Of a stretch of 64,000 nucleotides of DNA, positions 11,018 to 22,479 are shown in pieces (positions within the stretch are counted from its first letter, which is position 1; the number at the start of each line of letters is the position of its first letter). The stretch lies in contig BTPP01000005.1 in assembly GCA_037102815.1 (NCBI GenBank), positions 2,170,001 through 2,234,000 of the forward strand, written 5' to 3'. Origin of the DNA: Neurospora intermedia (taxonomy: Eukaryota; Ascomycota; Sordariomycetes; Sordariales; Sordariaceae). The notes under the pieces were generated by a model, which worked only from the letters and a program-made list of their open reading frames with translations, searched no databases and was not told the origin of the DNA. The position numbers were made by a program, and so were the translations under genes.

Positions 11018-12002
11018 ATGGACAGCGGCTTTCGATCCCATCGCCGCGGCGCATCCGCGCGCCTTCGCAAGACGTTTCGGTACCCGAGTGAGGATGAGGC
11101 CGATGACGAAAATGCGCTCGAGGTTATGGACGAACAAGGTATGTGCTTATCATGTTTCCGTCTTCTGTTCCTTTCTCCTATCAAATCTTTTGTTCCATTT
11201 CAAAACCCACGCTTTCTTGCCAACCTACCTATACACTGAATCAACCCTCACTCACATGTATTCCCCTCCTACGTACCCACACATAGGTACTCAACCCATC
11301 ACGATCACCCCCTTCGTTCTCACATCCCAACCCTCACCCTCATCACAATTCATCATGTTCAAATACTAAACAAAAAAAAACTCTCAATGAACAGAACAAG
11401 AATCCCTCATCACAACCCTCACCACCCAAAACTCCCAACGCAACTCCCAATTCCGCTCCCTCCTCTTGCTCATTCCCGCCATCGCTTCAGTTCCTTACCT
11501 CCTCGTCCTCTTTCTGTCGCCCTCTTCCTCTTCCTCCTCTTCTCCTTCCCATTCCCCTTCTTCACATGGACAAACAACAAAAACAACAACAATCTTCTCC
11601 CTCCTCGCTCTTACCTCCCTAGCCGCCACGACGTTCATCACAGTCAAACTACCTCCTACCAAGACTGGACTATCCATTGTCGACTCTCTGGCATCTTCTT
11701 CAACCATTAAAAAGAAAAATAAGAGGCTTCCCACCAACCAGTACGGTGCTGGCGGCGTTCATACACCCCAATCGCCGTTGGAGACATGGTTACCGTATCT
11801 AAACGTGGGGTTGTGTGTATTGGTGCTGTTGACGGGTCTTGTCACTGGTGGGGCCCAGGGAGTAAATGCTGTGGGAAAGGTATATCTCGCGGCGTTGCCG
11901 GGGGTGATATATGCGGCGACAGTGGCGGCCAAGGTGGTTATGGCGGGGGTTGATCCGGAGGGGGAGTTGGGCAGGTTGAGGTATGGGTATAAGGGTGCTT
12001 AG
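11018..12002 (+). CDS. Fungal four-helix membrane protein of unknown function
   Basis: This is a 242-residue protein. Exon 1 is 11018-11138 and exon 2 is 11395-12002, separated by a 256-nt pyrimidine- and AC-rich intron (GTATGT donor, AACAG acceptor). The first 60 residues are cytosol-like: RSHRRGASARLRKTFRYPSE, then an acidic run. Four hydrophobic helices follow at roughly 63-81, 105-125, 173-194 and 200-225. The first two are separated by a Ser-rich linker (SSSSSSSPSHSPSS). The C-terminus reads GRLRYGYKGA. I do not recognise a named family. The Arg-rich N-terminus and compact helices suggest an organelle or ER membrane protein, but this is inference. A 42-G tract lies 71 nt past the stop. 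Confidence 0.75.
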
Positions 12003-12072
12003 GTGGATTGATAAGGTCTGAGCGGGGGGGCGGCGGCTTGGGAGTGGTCCATTTGTGGGTGGTCTGGTCGAA

Positions 12073-12114
<42 letters not shown>
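12073..12114 (+). repeat. Homopolymer of 42 consecutive G
   Basis: An uninterrupted G run sits 71 nt downstream of the membrane-protein stop, in the gap before the convergent bHLH gene. It can fold into stacked G-quadruplexes and is likely unstable in length. Assembly error in the exact count is possible. Confidence 0.9.
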
Positions 12115-12115
<1 letters not shown>

Positions 12116-12917
12116 ATGGTAGAGAGGGTTCGAGGTGAGAGGGTAAACGGATCAGGAAGAGGATTTGGACGGGGGAGGTCCAAGCGAGGCAATGAGAGGG
12201 ATTGTGATGGGGAGAATGCATGGACATGTGAAAGGGAAGGGGTGTCAAGAATAGGTACAGGGGATGGGTGGAAGATGAAAACTGAAACCTCGACGAGATT
12301 GCGCCGCCTTGACTTGGAAGAAAGACGTCCTGGTAATGCAAGGTAGCTAGGACAATATGTTCAAGGCGTTCGTGTCCCTCGGCTGGCCCATGGCAGAATG
12401 AGAGGGGAATTTGGTTGACACCCTTCATTATACTCGCCATGTGATACTGCGATTGCCAGGGAGTGGCAAAATGATCAGGATGCGGCTCGTTCAGGAAATC
12501 GCGCTTATCTGCAGAGCCGCTCTTCCTACATGCAGAGTTCTTTTACGCATTTACAGCCGCGGAGTGTGCTTGAGCGAGCTTTCGTGGGAGCCATCAGAGA
12601 CGATTCCAGTTACCGTACAACTCTTTTTTCACTTTTGCACCTCGAAATGTGAAGTGAAGGCCCTTATCCTTTGCAAGTTTTGTTGTGTCTAGGTTCTCTC
12701 GAGGTTGGATAAACCCCCGGCATAGTCCACAGAGCAAATGGTAGATGCAGACTGCCGTTCACCAAAGCAACCAATGCAGTAGCCTCACCCCAGCTACCTG
12801 GGTGTCCTATTGTCGGCACTTCATGCATGGTTAACCACAAAGGCAGGGCTCGTAAATGCGCAAGTCATGTACCAACATATCCAAGGTCAAACACTACGGC
12901 TTGGCTACCGTATGTCA
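12115..12917. other. Convergent 3' intergenic region
   Basis: About 800 bp separates the poly-G tract from the bHLH gene stop. It is purine-rich on the plus strand at first and then mixed. I see no gene here. Confidence 0.45.
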
Positions 12918-14712
12918 TCATTGTTCCTCAGCACCGTTATCTCCCCCTTCCTGCTCAGTTTGTATCGCCCTTTCTGTCATTTCAACATCTGTCCCAATAC
13001 TTTTAACCCCAGCCTTTTCCCTCGCTCGCTCCAATCTCTCCTTCAACTCCTTGTTTTCCTCCATTATCTTCTTCAAGAAATCCACGGCTAACTGTATCCC
13101 GCCCGCTTTGCTAACACCAGCCTCCTTGTACCCCGGTATAATAATCGACAGATTGTCGTAGGCTGACTTGATCATGTACCGCCGCCTCTTCTCGCTGTCG
13201 ATGTGGTTCAGCCTCTTTTGTTCCAGCGTCAGGTTGGGCTTCTTTTCTTTATAGGAGCGACGCCTCTTGCCCGGTCGAGCGGGCTTGCTATCTTCGTCAT
13301 CGTTTGGCGATCGTGTGTCACCACTCGGGGCTTGGAAGTCTGTGTGTTCTGATGTTGTATTGGGAGATGGAAGTCCTTGTTGGCGTGCAAGTTTCTTCCC
13401 CTTTGCTCCTCCTGGACCCGCTGACTTTCTACCACCTAGCGACGTCATGGGAGAGGAAGGGGCAAACCCGGATTGGGAAAACGGGCTGTAGGGGCTGTTG
13501 GAAAAGGTAGCCAGCGGGCCGGGTGATGCCATTGCGGCATCGTTGTTAGTGGTGTTGTCCACTGTTGCTCTTCTCTTTTTGGGCGGTCCTCCTTCCTCTT
13601 GTATAGAGGCAAGTGCCTGAGGTAAGGACGGGCGATGTGTTCGTAGCTTGGGCGATGAGAATGACCCGTGGTGCTCGTTCCCTTGCCCCTGCCCCTGCGT
13701 TACAGGACTAGAGGCACGCGTTGTGGCAGCGCTTTGGCTGGGTACTAGACAATCCAGTACCTTCAGTTGTGCTTGGCTCATGACCTCGGAGCTCTCCTGC
13801 GTCCTCTGGGGTGTGAATGTTGACTGGGAGAAACTGGTGTCGGTCCCGAATTGGATCCTTACCGGCTGCCCATGCTGATAGCTGTTTTGGCGGGGTTGCT
13901 GCGACTGCCCTGGCTGTTGGAAGATCATGTCGCGGTAGAAGTTATTGGAAGGCTCGTTAATGGACGCGTAAGGGCGCATGGCCAAGGCGATGGCCGCACC
14001 GCCGAAGCTATTGTCTGTCTGTTGAATGCCATGTTGCCCCCCAGAAGTACTGCTACCCCCGTAACTTTGCTCGAAAGTGTTCCCTCCATGGCCGCCTACC
14101 TCGTTAGGGAGAGCGGCAGCGGCATTTAGGAGATCATGGATACCGTCCGTTGCCCGTGGCGGCGCTTGGAGCTGGTGATTAAATGATGGACCCCCAAAGC
14201 TATGTACACTTGACAAATCACTGAAGCCAGTGTTGAAGTTGGTCCGGGCGAAAGGAGCGAACGAAGTATTTGATCCAACAAGGTTTCCCGGCCGCGTATT
14301 CCATTCTGAAGTAAAAGCTAAGCCTTCTTCCTCGAAGTCTGGTGATATTAGGAAAGGGTCATCAGCTGCAGCATCATTCAGGTTTTGGAAAAAGCTGTCA
14401 AGATATCTGGATTGATCGTCCGTGAGAAGAGTGGCGAGGGGTGCCGGTGGCTGTGCTGCGTTCTGGGGCAAGTCTGCGAGAGACCGTCAAGGCCAATTTG
14501 TAAGATATTTTTGAAGAACACATACTAAAGGGGGGGTGAGTGGACTTACAACCGAACACTGGCTGAGGCTGGTCGGGCGTCGGCGGCTCTTGATGATGTA
14601 GCGGCGGCGGCGGCGGCATGTCGGCAGAGGCAGGGCCAGCAGGCAGTAGCTGATGTGACAAAAGCTGGAGTGAGGGATGACGCGAGGCTGTATGAAGTTG
14701 CCGTTGAGTCAT
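12918..14712 (-). CDS. bHLH transcription factor (class B basic region)
   Basis: This is a 572-residue nuclear factor from two exons, 14550-14712 and 12918-14473, joined through GTAAGT and CGCAG. The bHLH domain is near the C-terminus, about 470-525. Its basic region contains NHIDSEKRRR, giving the H5-E9-R13 triad of class B factors that bind CACGTG. The second helix is followed by a short heptad-like stretch (EENKELKERLERAREKA), so a bHLH-zipper is possible. A KRRRSYKEKK cluster just upstream is a probable nuclear signal. The long N-terminal part is disordered, rich in Pro, Ser, Gln and Gly, and suits an activation region. I chose the ATG at 14712; a downstream ATG at 14619 (MPPPPPLHH) is an alternative. 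Two CACGTG sites lie 424-560 bp upstream. Confidence 0.88.
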
Positions 14713-17496
14713 GAGAGGCACGATGACGTATGTAGAGAATTTGGCAAGTGTTGCGGCTGGTTCAGCGGATTAGACACTAGATTGGGTTGTCGCCGCGGGC
14801 TTGTACTCGAACTATCGGGGCATGCCAGGCAATGGCATTTGCAATTTTTACAAGTCCAGCACGTACATCCGGCCTAGCCGGGAAACGAAGAGATATCCAA
14901 GACTGGGACGGCTAGAAGCCGATGAGGCTGACGGCTGCGGGATAGCCGAGACTGGGGAACGGCTGCCGGAGACCCGCTGAGGGGACCCGGGAATCGTCGT
15001 GGGGCCGGTGGCCGGGAGCTTGGAGGAACGCGGCCTCGGCGGGTGCGGTGCGGTTCGATGATGTGCCGCCTCCGGCTAGGTGAGGTGAGGTTGTGGTGTT
15101 GACGTGAGTGGCCGGCTCCGCAGTCGGTTTCGAGGCACGTGAAAGACGGGCCGTTGTCGTCGGGAGAGGTACCTCGATGTACCGAGCCGATCAGATAATG
15201 TTGGCAGGTCGAAATGCTTGAACGTGACAAGGAACTCGGCCGGGTGCGCAAAACTCCAGTCTCGAGCACGTGTTTCAAGGCCGAGAAGCTTGGTCGCTGC
15301 TTGGAAGCGAGAAATGCGAAGATTTCAAGGCGGAGCTTGGAGCGAAAGGCACAAGGCGAAATGAAAAGAAGCCGCTAAATGCCGGATGGCGGGACAAACT
15401 TGGAAACCGAATGTAGTAGTGTAATTGATGTAGCACTGTAGGTATATGTAGTGTAGAGGTAGAGGTAGGCAGCCAACCTAGATGTAGGTAGGTAGGTCTG
15501 TTGGTGTAGAAGCTGAGGCCAGGCGGACAGGACGTCAGTCAGGTGTTGTTAGTTCAGACAAATCAAGAACTGGGATTGGGGCGGTTTGGGTTCTTGTGGG
15601 GGATCTGATCTGGAAAGCGGCTAGGTACGACTAGTGTAATTTAAAAACACAGCCATTTTTGCATCATGGAACGGCTCCGTGCTTGAATTTCTCTCTTCAC
15701 AAGCTTTCTTTCCCCTGGCTTCCTTTGTGGCTTCAGTCTCGCTCGGCTGCCCGTTCCTGGCTCCCGCTACAACGAAGTGGAGGCTCCCGTCCATGTCAAA
15801 GGTCCAGCCCATGCCGTGATGAGCATCTCGAGGTTCTGTTAGGCTGGTACCAGCTCACGCTTGCCTGGGGGCATGCACTGTAAGTACCGAATTAACGGGC
15901 TTCAACTGTCGGATTACATAGTAGTAGGTAGCATGGAACTTCAATACCTACTTTAGTTTAGATTAGGTAGTTTTTGATGGCTCTTTGGTGGGGACCAGCG
16001 GGGATGCTTTCCCTTCAAGTTATTTCCGAAGGTGACTTTTTTCCATCTTTCTCTCTGTCTTTGTTTGGCTCACCAACTATCATAGTAATGGTCAACAAGA
16101 GAAGAGGTGTAAACATTCTCTTCCTGAGTATAGTATACTATCGCCTGTCCATAGCAAATAGTCGTTAATCGTGGGCAGAGCTTGTTGAGGTCACGAGAGG
16201 TAGTATACACAAGCAGAAGGAGAGTTCCCAACGAAGTCCGATCTCATCAATCACATGCAATATCTCGCACGGGGTTTTGTGCGCTACCCCGCCAAATTTT
16301 CCCCTACACTACTTTCCTTCTGTCTGAACCCCGGACTCATTGATTGGTCCCCAGGTCACCAAGAGACATCATGTCATGACAGGTTGATAGTAAGCACTCG
16401 CATGGCGGGAGAATTCAGGACCTCGTTCGCAGAATAGCTCAAGTCCCTTCCATCGCTAGCTCTTCTTGTGTGAAGGTGGCTGGAGAAGCTGGCTGACAAT
16501 AACCAGACCTCAAATGGCTTTGATGTGTTCCTCAAACTATACACAAATGGAACTGAAGCGATGAAAAAGTATTTTTGCGTGATCCAATTCGAGATTGTGG
16601 AACCCAAGCATTTCAGTGGCCCGGCAACAGGGTGTCCCCACACTATTTTGTAGCGCGCCAAGGTATCAAGACGCTACCGCCCCGCCGCCGCAGCACCCAC
16701 AGCAACACCAAACGGGCCCAACTTCCCAAAGGTCATCATTATGCGAAATAATTCAGTCCTTCCTGTCTTCCGAATCAAACTTAACTCCAATGACAGAGTG
16801 AGGAGCGTTTCACCTCGCGAGGGCATGTCTCTTCGGTGGTCTCCCGCCTCTGAAAATACATACATAGCCCGGTCGCCGGTCCACGGCGTTGGCCACATCA
16901 CGGACAGAGACACTACACTAGTGTAATCCAGACCGGGCACTCTGCCCGTTCGGTAGTGTCTGTCGCAGAATCATCAAGATCGTCTCTTTGTTCGTTGGCA
17001 CCTAAAACAGTTCCAGAACCGTCCCCCGAGCCTAGGCAATTCCACGTCGGGAATCCACCCTTTGCTTTTTTAGGCGAGCCACGGACGGTGCCGCCACGGC
17101 GTGACGACATCCGGTGGTCGTGTGCTTTCTCTTCACATGTCGATGTTGTTGTTATTGTTGATATTTATCCTTGTTGTTACCCGCTTCACACACTCAATTT
17201 TCAGGGGGGGTTAACCAACTATTCATTCGTCTTGGACTTCTAGACACGGCTCTACCGAGGCTCATGACCTAGGTTAGTTTAGCTCAAGCTTATTCAACAT
17301 CACACCTCGAGTAACATCGACTGTTTGGACTCATCTCCCTGCCAACACTGAGCACAGAGTAATTACCTGAGCACTTTGACATCTACGCAATCAAGCCGCA
17401 ATGGAGAAGTCTGCACCAGGCTAATTTTGTAATACAGCCTCATAGACGTTATTCTCCTATTTTACACAGCTTCACTGTACATGTTATTGTGCCGCC
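14713..17496. other. 2.8-kb gene-free region
   Basis: This separates the divergent bHLH and TMEM135-like genes. It contains two CACGTG palindromes (15136-15141, 15267-15272) and a run of TAGGTA words around 15436-15505. Short ORFs (for example 15621-15812 minus) lack splice support or recognisable domains. I see no RNA gene. Confidence 0.5.
15136..15272. promoter_or_regulatory. Pair of CACGTG E-boxes upstream of the bHLH gene
   Basis: CACGTG occurs at 15136-15141 and 15267-15272, 131 bp apart and 424-560 bp upstream of the bHLH start. The encoded basic region is of the type that binds this palindrome. Autoregulation is inferred. Confidence 0.35.
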
Positions 17497-19200
17497 ATGA
17501 GCCCCCCGTCTCAAGGTCCAGTATCTCTTGCTGCAACTGGGCTCCCATCATCCTTGCGCCTCCAGCTTCCCACAGCCCGGTTAGCTCCAAACCCAAAGGG
17601 CTGGAAGAGGATCGAAAGTCGCATCCCTCCATTATTACGGCCTCTCGTGCGCGCCTATCTGTTGGGCTATGTGTCTTCGGTTGCCCCGAGATTGTTCACT
17701 TTGGTTTCCAAGCATGCCCTCAGGTGGAAGGCCGGAAAGAAACAACAGAATGGTTTTGTCGAGTCCTTTGTAAACATACTACGCGGTGGTATGGACTGGC
17801 ACCGCTTTCCCACCTTTTGCGCTGTCCTGGCCGGTGGTAGCACGTTACTCGAGGTATGTTCTGACTTCCTGTACAAGTTACCGTATCGTTACTCACTCCT
17901 GGCCCTAGGTTTTCTTAAAGACTATACTCGATCGTTTAGCCGCCACATTGTCCCATGTTACACGGAAACGGCAAGTATCCGATCACCATCCTTCAAGGAC
18001 ATGTTATTGACACTTGACCATTGCAGACTTTCAAGGTCGTTAGCCTCCTTCATTGCGGCATGGCTCGGTATCAAGCTCTTACAGTCAAAGCGGACTCCAG
18101 GTTTCACCGAGACCATATCCTCACCCACAGTCATAAATGTTGAAACACCTTTACCCCCATCAGATGCCGTTCTCGACCACAGACAAGAAGTATCTCCGAA
18201 GCAACCCATCAGGACAGTACACTACGCCGGCCGAACCTTGGACCTGACCCTTTTCGCCGTCACTCGCGCCCTTGACGTGATTTTTGGGGAGCTCTGGTCC
18301 CACTACAAGGCCCGTCGCCATGGCTCCCCCTCCACCACCGCCAGTAGTAGACTCGTCGAATCCCTCATATCCCGCCTTACCGACCCGGCCATCTTCGCCC
18401 TTTCCAGCGCTCTTATCATGTGGACCTGGTTCTACCAGCCCTCGCGCCTCCCACGGGCCTACAACAAGTGGATCACCTCCGCCGCTTCCGTCGACAGCCG
18501 CCTGATTGAGGCTCTCCGTCGGTGTCGGGCCGGATCCCTTGTGTACGGTAAGGACACGGGCCAGGCCCCGCTGCTGGGCAGCATGTGCAAGGACTACGGC
18601 TGGCCTGAGGCCTGGGGTGACCCGGCCAAGGCCGTGCCCTTCCCTTGCGAGATCGTCCACATGGGCTGCGGCCCGAGCTGCGAGCGGCACGCCCTGTCGA
18701 GGTTCGCCCGCTCGTTCAAGTGGGCCTTTACCATGTACCTGCCGCTCAACTTGCTGCTCGTGCTACGCAAGCCGAACTGGAAGGCGTTGAAGAAGGCGCT
18801 GGTCTCGGCGTGTGGTTCATCGGCTTTTCTGGGCGTCTTCATCACTCTGTTCTATTACGGCGTGTGTCTAGCTCGCACGAGACTGGGGCCGTACATTGTG
18901 GGGAGAGACGTAAAGGCTTGTCAGAAGATGGACGGCGGGCTTTGTGTTGGCACTGGGTGTGCTTTGTGCGGATGGAGCATCTTGCTGGAGAACGCGGGGA
19001 GGAGGAAGGATATGGCGCTGTTTGTCGCACCAAGAGCACTGGCTACGTTGTTCCCGAGGAGATATGACTTGCAGAAGCAGTGGAGGGAGACGGCGGTGTT
19101 CGCTGCCAGTACAGCGGTTGTCTTTACGTGTGCGTTGGAAAATCCAAAGAGGGTGAGGGGTGTTCTTGGAGGGGTTTTGGCGGGTGTTTTGAAGCCGTGA
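17497..19200 (+). CDS. TMEM135-like multi-pass membrane protein
   Basis: I model a 530-residue protein from three exons: 17497-17853, 17909-17970 and 18027-19200. The whole interval also happens to be open in one frame (567 residues). Splicing two short introns (55 and 56 nt) replaces poorly conserved text with the continuous, family-like stretch VFLKTILDRLAATLSHVTRK and then LSRSLASFIAAWLGIKLL. The second intron starts with GCAAGT, a GC donor. A Cys/His motif, PFPCEIVHMGCGPSC followed by ERHAL (about 343-360), and several hydrophobic helices match the TMEM135/peroxisomal membrane protein 52 family. In animals TMEM135 affects mitochondrial fission and peroxisome/lipid-droplet homeostasis. Function in fungi is not known to me. 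Confidence 0.8.
   Translation: MSPPSQGPVSLAATGLPSSLRLQLPTARLAPNPKGWKRIESRIPPLLRPLVRAYLLGYVSSVAPRLFTLVSKHALRWKAGKKQQNGFVESFVNILRGGMDWHRFPTFCAVLAGGSTLLEVCSDFLYKLPYRYSLLALGFLKDYTRSFSRHIVPCYTETASIRSPSFKDMLLTLDHCRLSRSLASFIAAWLGIKLLQSKRTPGFTETISSPTVINVETPLPPSDAVLDHRQEVSPKQPIRTVHYAGRTLDLTLFAVTRALDVIFGELWSHYKARRHGSPSTTASSRLVESLISRLTDPAIFALSSALIMWTWFYQPSRLPRAYNKWITSAASVDSRLIEALRRCRAGSLVYGKDTGQAPLLGSMCKDYGWPEAWGDPAKAVPFPCEIVHMGCGPSCERHALSRFARSFKWAFTMYLPLNLLLVLRKPNWKALKKALVSACGSSAFLGVFITLFYYGVCLARTRLGPYIVGRDVKACQKMDGGLCVGTGCALCGWSILLENAGRRKDMALFVAPRALATLFPRRYDLQKQWRETAVFAASTAVVFTCALENPKRVRGVLGGVLAGVLKP
17971..18026 (+). other. GC-AG intron in the TMEM135-like gene
   Basis: The donor is G|GCAAGT, an otherwise perfect consensus with C at +2. 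The branch is near TTGAC and the acceptor is TTGCAG. Length is 56 nt, and removing it restores the family-like helix. Confidence 0.65.
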
Positions 19201-20489
19201 GGTAGAGAAAGTTGCAGTGGCAATGCCTTCTTCGAACATCGACAAGGGGAACTGGGAAGACGCTCGACAGTGATGAATCTACATACCGCATACTGCGAGG
19301 ATGACCCAACCGATCACATCGAGAGTGTAGTCCGGATACTCAGTCTTTTGGTGTCCGGTAATGTCCTTGCTTTCGCCTTTTGCAAGGCCTTTTAACAAGA
19401 TCGGACGAGTACTCCAAGATAGTGAAGCTCCTGGTCACGATACCCGGATTTAGAAATATGGCTTAATGGATGGCTTCGAACATGCTATACCACCTTCACA
19501 TATGATCGACTCAACCAAACTCGAAAGAGCGAGTCCGGAACAGCATACTGTCTCAAACAGCTCGCTCTTCTCCCTTTATGATTACTTGCTAAAACAAGCA
19601 TCGAAAAAGAAAAATAAATAAAGTCGTTTCTGCACGATATGATATGACACTTCTTCTCTTCGGGCCAACCTACAACCACAAAAGTCCGCCCTTCTTCTCC
19701 TCCTCCTCCTCCTCCTCATCCCCCTCCTCTGAAACTCTCCCCCTCTAGTTTCGCCACTGTTTCTATTCAGGCCGGTGGGGCGTCGACTTTGTAGTCTCGG
19801 CCCTATCCGGCATCATTTGCATCGACCGCTACGGACTCGCCGCTTACTGGGACCACTTTCTTATCACGGTTTATGGAAAGGTGGAAAAGGCAATGGGATG
19901 GGGTTAAAGAAAAGGGAAGGGTTCAAGAGATTGGTGGTGGTGGTGGTGGCAAGGGCGCTGACGAATGAGAACGGGCAGAGGTGGTGAGGTAAGGCGTCTG
20001 GCTGTTCTGGTGCCTCTGGAATAAAATTAGGATGAAAGGGAAAACTTGGATAGTTTAAAGGAAAATGCTAGATTCTACAAATTATGGGGGGCGGAGGAGG
20101 TGGGGAACACTTTGCATACTTGTGCACCCATAGGCAACAAGGGCTTTTGAATTTGGTTTTTGAAACAAATCGAGATGATGCCTCACCTGTTAGGTCACTG
20201 ACGAGTTGACGTTTGACGGCGTTGGAAATGTAAGTAATCTGTGTGAGAAATTGAGAAGTGTCTTGCCAGCTATCTTCAAGCTCAAGGCCCTGTCATTTCA
20301 ACTAGACAAATGCGATGGGACACTTATGTCGTGACGGCGTACACTCATGTTCCTTTTGTTTTCATTACAATATTCCATGCCATTAAAAGCGTGCTCAGTT
20401 ACCCCGTTTCTGACCCATTCATTACGCCCGTAAGCCGTTGCAGTAAACATTCTCAGCCATCTTCTCCCTCTGTTCCTTCAGATAGAGAA
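19201..20489. other. Intergenic region with an orphan exon-like segment
   Basis: This lies between the TMEM135-like gene (+) and GET2 (-). Apart from the coding-looking segment at 19771-19907, I find no gene. A CT/CTC-rich polypyrimidine tract (19687-19747) precedes that segment. Confidence 0.45.
19771..19907 (+). pseudogene. Orphan coding-looking 3' exon (possible gene relic or unfinished gene model)
   Basis: After a polypyrimidine tract and a TTCTATTCAG acceptor, one frame reads about 44 residues with strong coding character: RWGVDFVVSALSGIICIDR, then YGLAAYWDHFLITVYGK and VEKAMGWG, ending at TAA 19905-19907. It resembles the C-terminus of a membrane protein. I could not find a matching upstream exon with a standard donor and ATG. 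A 39-codon ORF starts at 19502 but has no usable donor. It may be the last exon of a gene I failed to assemble, or a relic of a lost gene. I do not recognise the family. Confidence 0.35.
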
Positions 20490-21718
20490 CTACGACCTCC
20501 ACCATGAGCAAACCCCAAGCACAAAGATACAAACGAGAATATCCGCCTTAACCGTGCTGAATATCTGTCCATACCTCATCGCAATCTCCAGATAGCCCTT
20601 CCACGGCTGCGGCAAGAAACCCACAGCCATACCCAACATGCCACCACCAAAAGCGCCGCCCACGGGACTCTTTCCCAAACCCTTTTCCAGAAAGAAGCGC
20701 GTCGTCAGCAGCAGCGCCTCAGCCGTAGCAAACACGTAGAAAAACCGTCTCGCCGAATCCGTATCGAAGCCCACTGCCACCTGGTCCCCCGCGCCCACGT
20801 GGTGGTGCTGGTTGCCAGTAAGGATGTTCTTGCTGTCCCTGTCGACCTTGCTGCCGCTGAACGAAGTCCACAGCGCAATGTAGAGACCGAGACCGAGCGC
20901 CACGGCTGTGTGCAGCAGGCGCCACAGGGCGGAGTACCGGTCGGGAACGGCCATGGCCGGCGGGACTCCTGGCTGGCCCATGCCCATTCCAGGAGGCATC
21001 ATGCCGCCCATACCGGGCATGCCGGGGAACCCTCCTCCTGGAAAAGGTGGCATACCACCGGCACCGGCACCGGCACCGGGAGCTCCACCTCCGCCAAGCA
21101 TGTTGAGCATCATTTGCATCATCGGGTCCTCAGCGCCCGGACCGCCCGGGCCGCCTGGCCCTGCTCCCAGTAGGCTGGCAAAGGGGTCGCCGCCGGCGGC
21201 ACCTGGAACCATGGGGGATTCGCGGCCGAGCATCATCTGGCGCAGGCTCTCTTCGGAGAGGTCGTTCGGGTCGAAGGGTGAAGGACCTTGTGTAGGCTGT
21301 GGCAGCTTGGGAATCCTTGGGGTGGTGTTTGGTTGGTAGAAGTGTTCAGAGGTGGAGATGTCGACCTCTTCGGGGTCGGCGTGAACTCGGGGTGCGGAGC
21401 TGGAGGTCGGGACTGGCGATGTCTTGTCATCGTTGCTGCTGCTGGTGGCTGGCTGCGCAGGAGGAGGGTCTGAAGAGAAGACCGATGTCAGCTTTGGTTT
21501 AATGCCATCTACATACATCATATTATACCATGCTAGGGCACAAGATGGATGGACGGAAAACACTGACCTCTTTCAACACCACCTCCCAAGCCAGTGATCT
21601 TGTTCAGACGATTTCCGGCATTGGCCCTGATCTTAGCCTCGCGTCGCTCCTTTCGAATGCGAGCCTGCTCGAGGGCGCGCGCCTCTGCCTCGTCTGCGGG
21701 GGAAATTCCCTCTGTCAT
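20490..21718 (-). CDS. get2: GET complex subunit Get2
   Basis: This is a 376-residue ER membrane protein from two exons, 21568-21718 and 20490-21469, joined by GTCAGT/TTCAG. The N-terminus carries the Get3-docking helix with the signature KERREAKI at residues 23-30, the diagnostic positively charged motif of Get2. A long disordered linker rich in Pro, Gly and Met follows (GMPGMGGMMPPGMGMG repeats). Three hydrophobic helices make up the C-terminal third, the last one close to the C-terminus ending SWWRS. With Get1 the protein forms the ER receptor for Get3 carrying tail-anchored proteins. Domain order and size match fungal Get2 (CAML-like). The Met/Pro/Gly repeat expansion is the only odd feature. 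Confidence 0.88.
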
Positions 21719-22479
21719 GGTTTTTGTACGAGATGCTCGTTGATTTGGGTGGGTGTCGTTAGGTACCAGATCGATCCGTCACTTTGTTGTTCCAATGTAT
21801 ATGTTTGTTTCGATATTCGTTGCGCGCGCGCGCAGAGGGATTGATCAGTTGAGAGATGAATGATGATTTGTAAAGAAAAAGAAAAAGAAATGGACAGATT
21901 GAAGTAGAAGCGACAAAGGCGATTGTGACGTCGTGCCTTTGTCTTCTTCAGTGGACGAACGTGGCTCTTCCGGTTCCCTCTTGCTCCCTGTTGGTCGCTG
22001 TTGGTCCAGCTACGTACAGTAGGTAAGGTCCGGGATGCCCGCCATCGGACTACTGAGCTGTCGGTCTGCCCCATCCCCAAAAGTCCTTATCTATCCCGCC
22101 TTATCGGAAGGTCTACTAAGGAGCTACCCCTGCATTACCTAACTGTTGTCGAGTGTTGACCCCCCCTGAACCCCTTTTTCTTTGTCACATCGGCGTCGTT
22201 CAGATGCAATGCAGGTGTGCAAGAACGTGGTGTTAAGGCATTGTTCTTCAATGTGAATCTCTGATATCTTGGCGGCTGTATATGATATATTCCTTTCGGA
22301 CTATAATACGACTGGGATCATTTTTGTTACTCCTCTATCGACACTCTTCCATCCATCTGCCTCCTTTGAGCAAAACCTTTTGTTTACTAATGAAATGACA
22401 TCGGTTATAACATCTCGACCGTAACGCTCAAGTGACCATAACCACAAACCCCTTATGTTCCCCAACTTTGAAGCCCACG
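21719..22479. other. Intergenic region upstream of get2
   Basis: This is 761 bp between the get2 start and the stop of the next minus-strand gene, so it holds the get2 promoter and the 3' UTR of the other gene. It includes a GCGCGCGCGC run near 21822. I see no gene here. Confidence 0.45.

Noticed and set aside
15621-15812. 63-residue minus-strand ORF
   Set aside because: Short, no domain, no splice support in a 2.8-kb gap.
18160-18690. 176-residue minus-strand ORF
   Set aside because: Antisense of the TMEM135-like gene.
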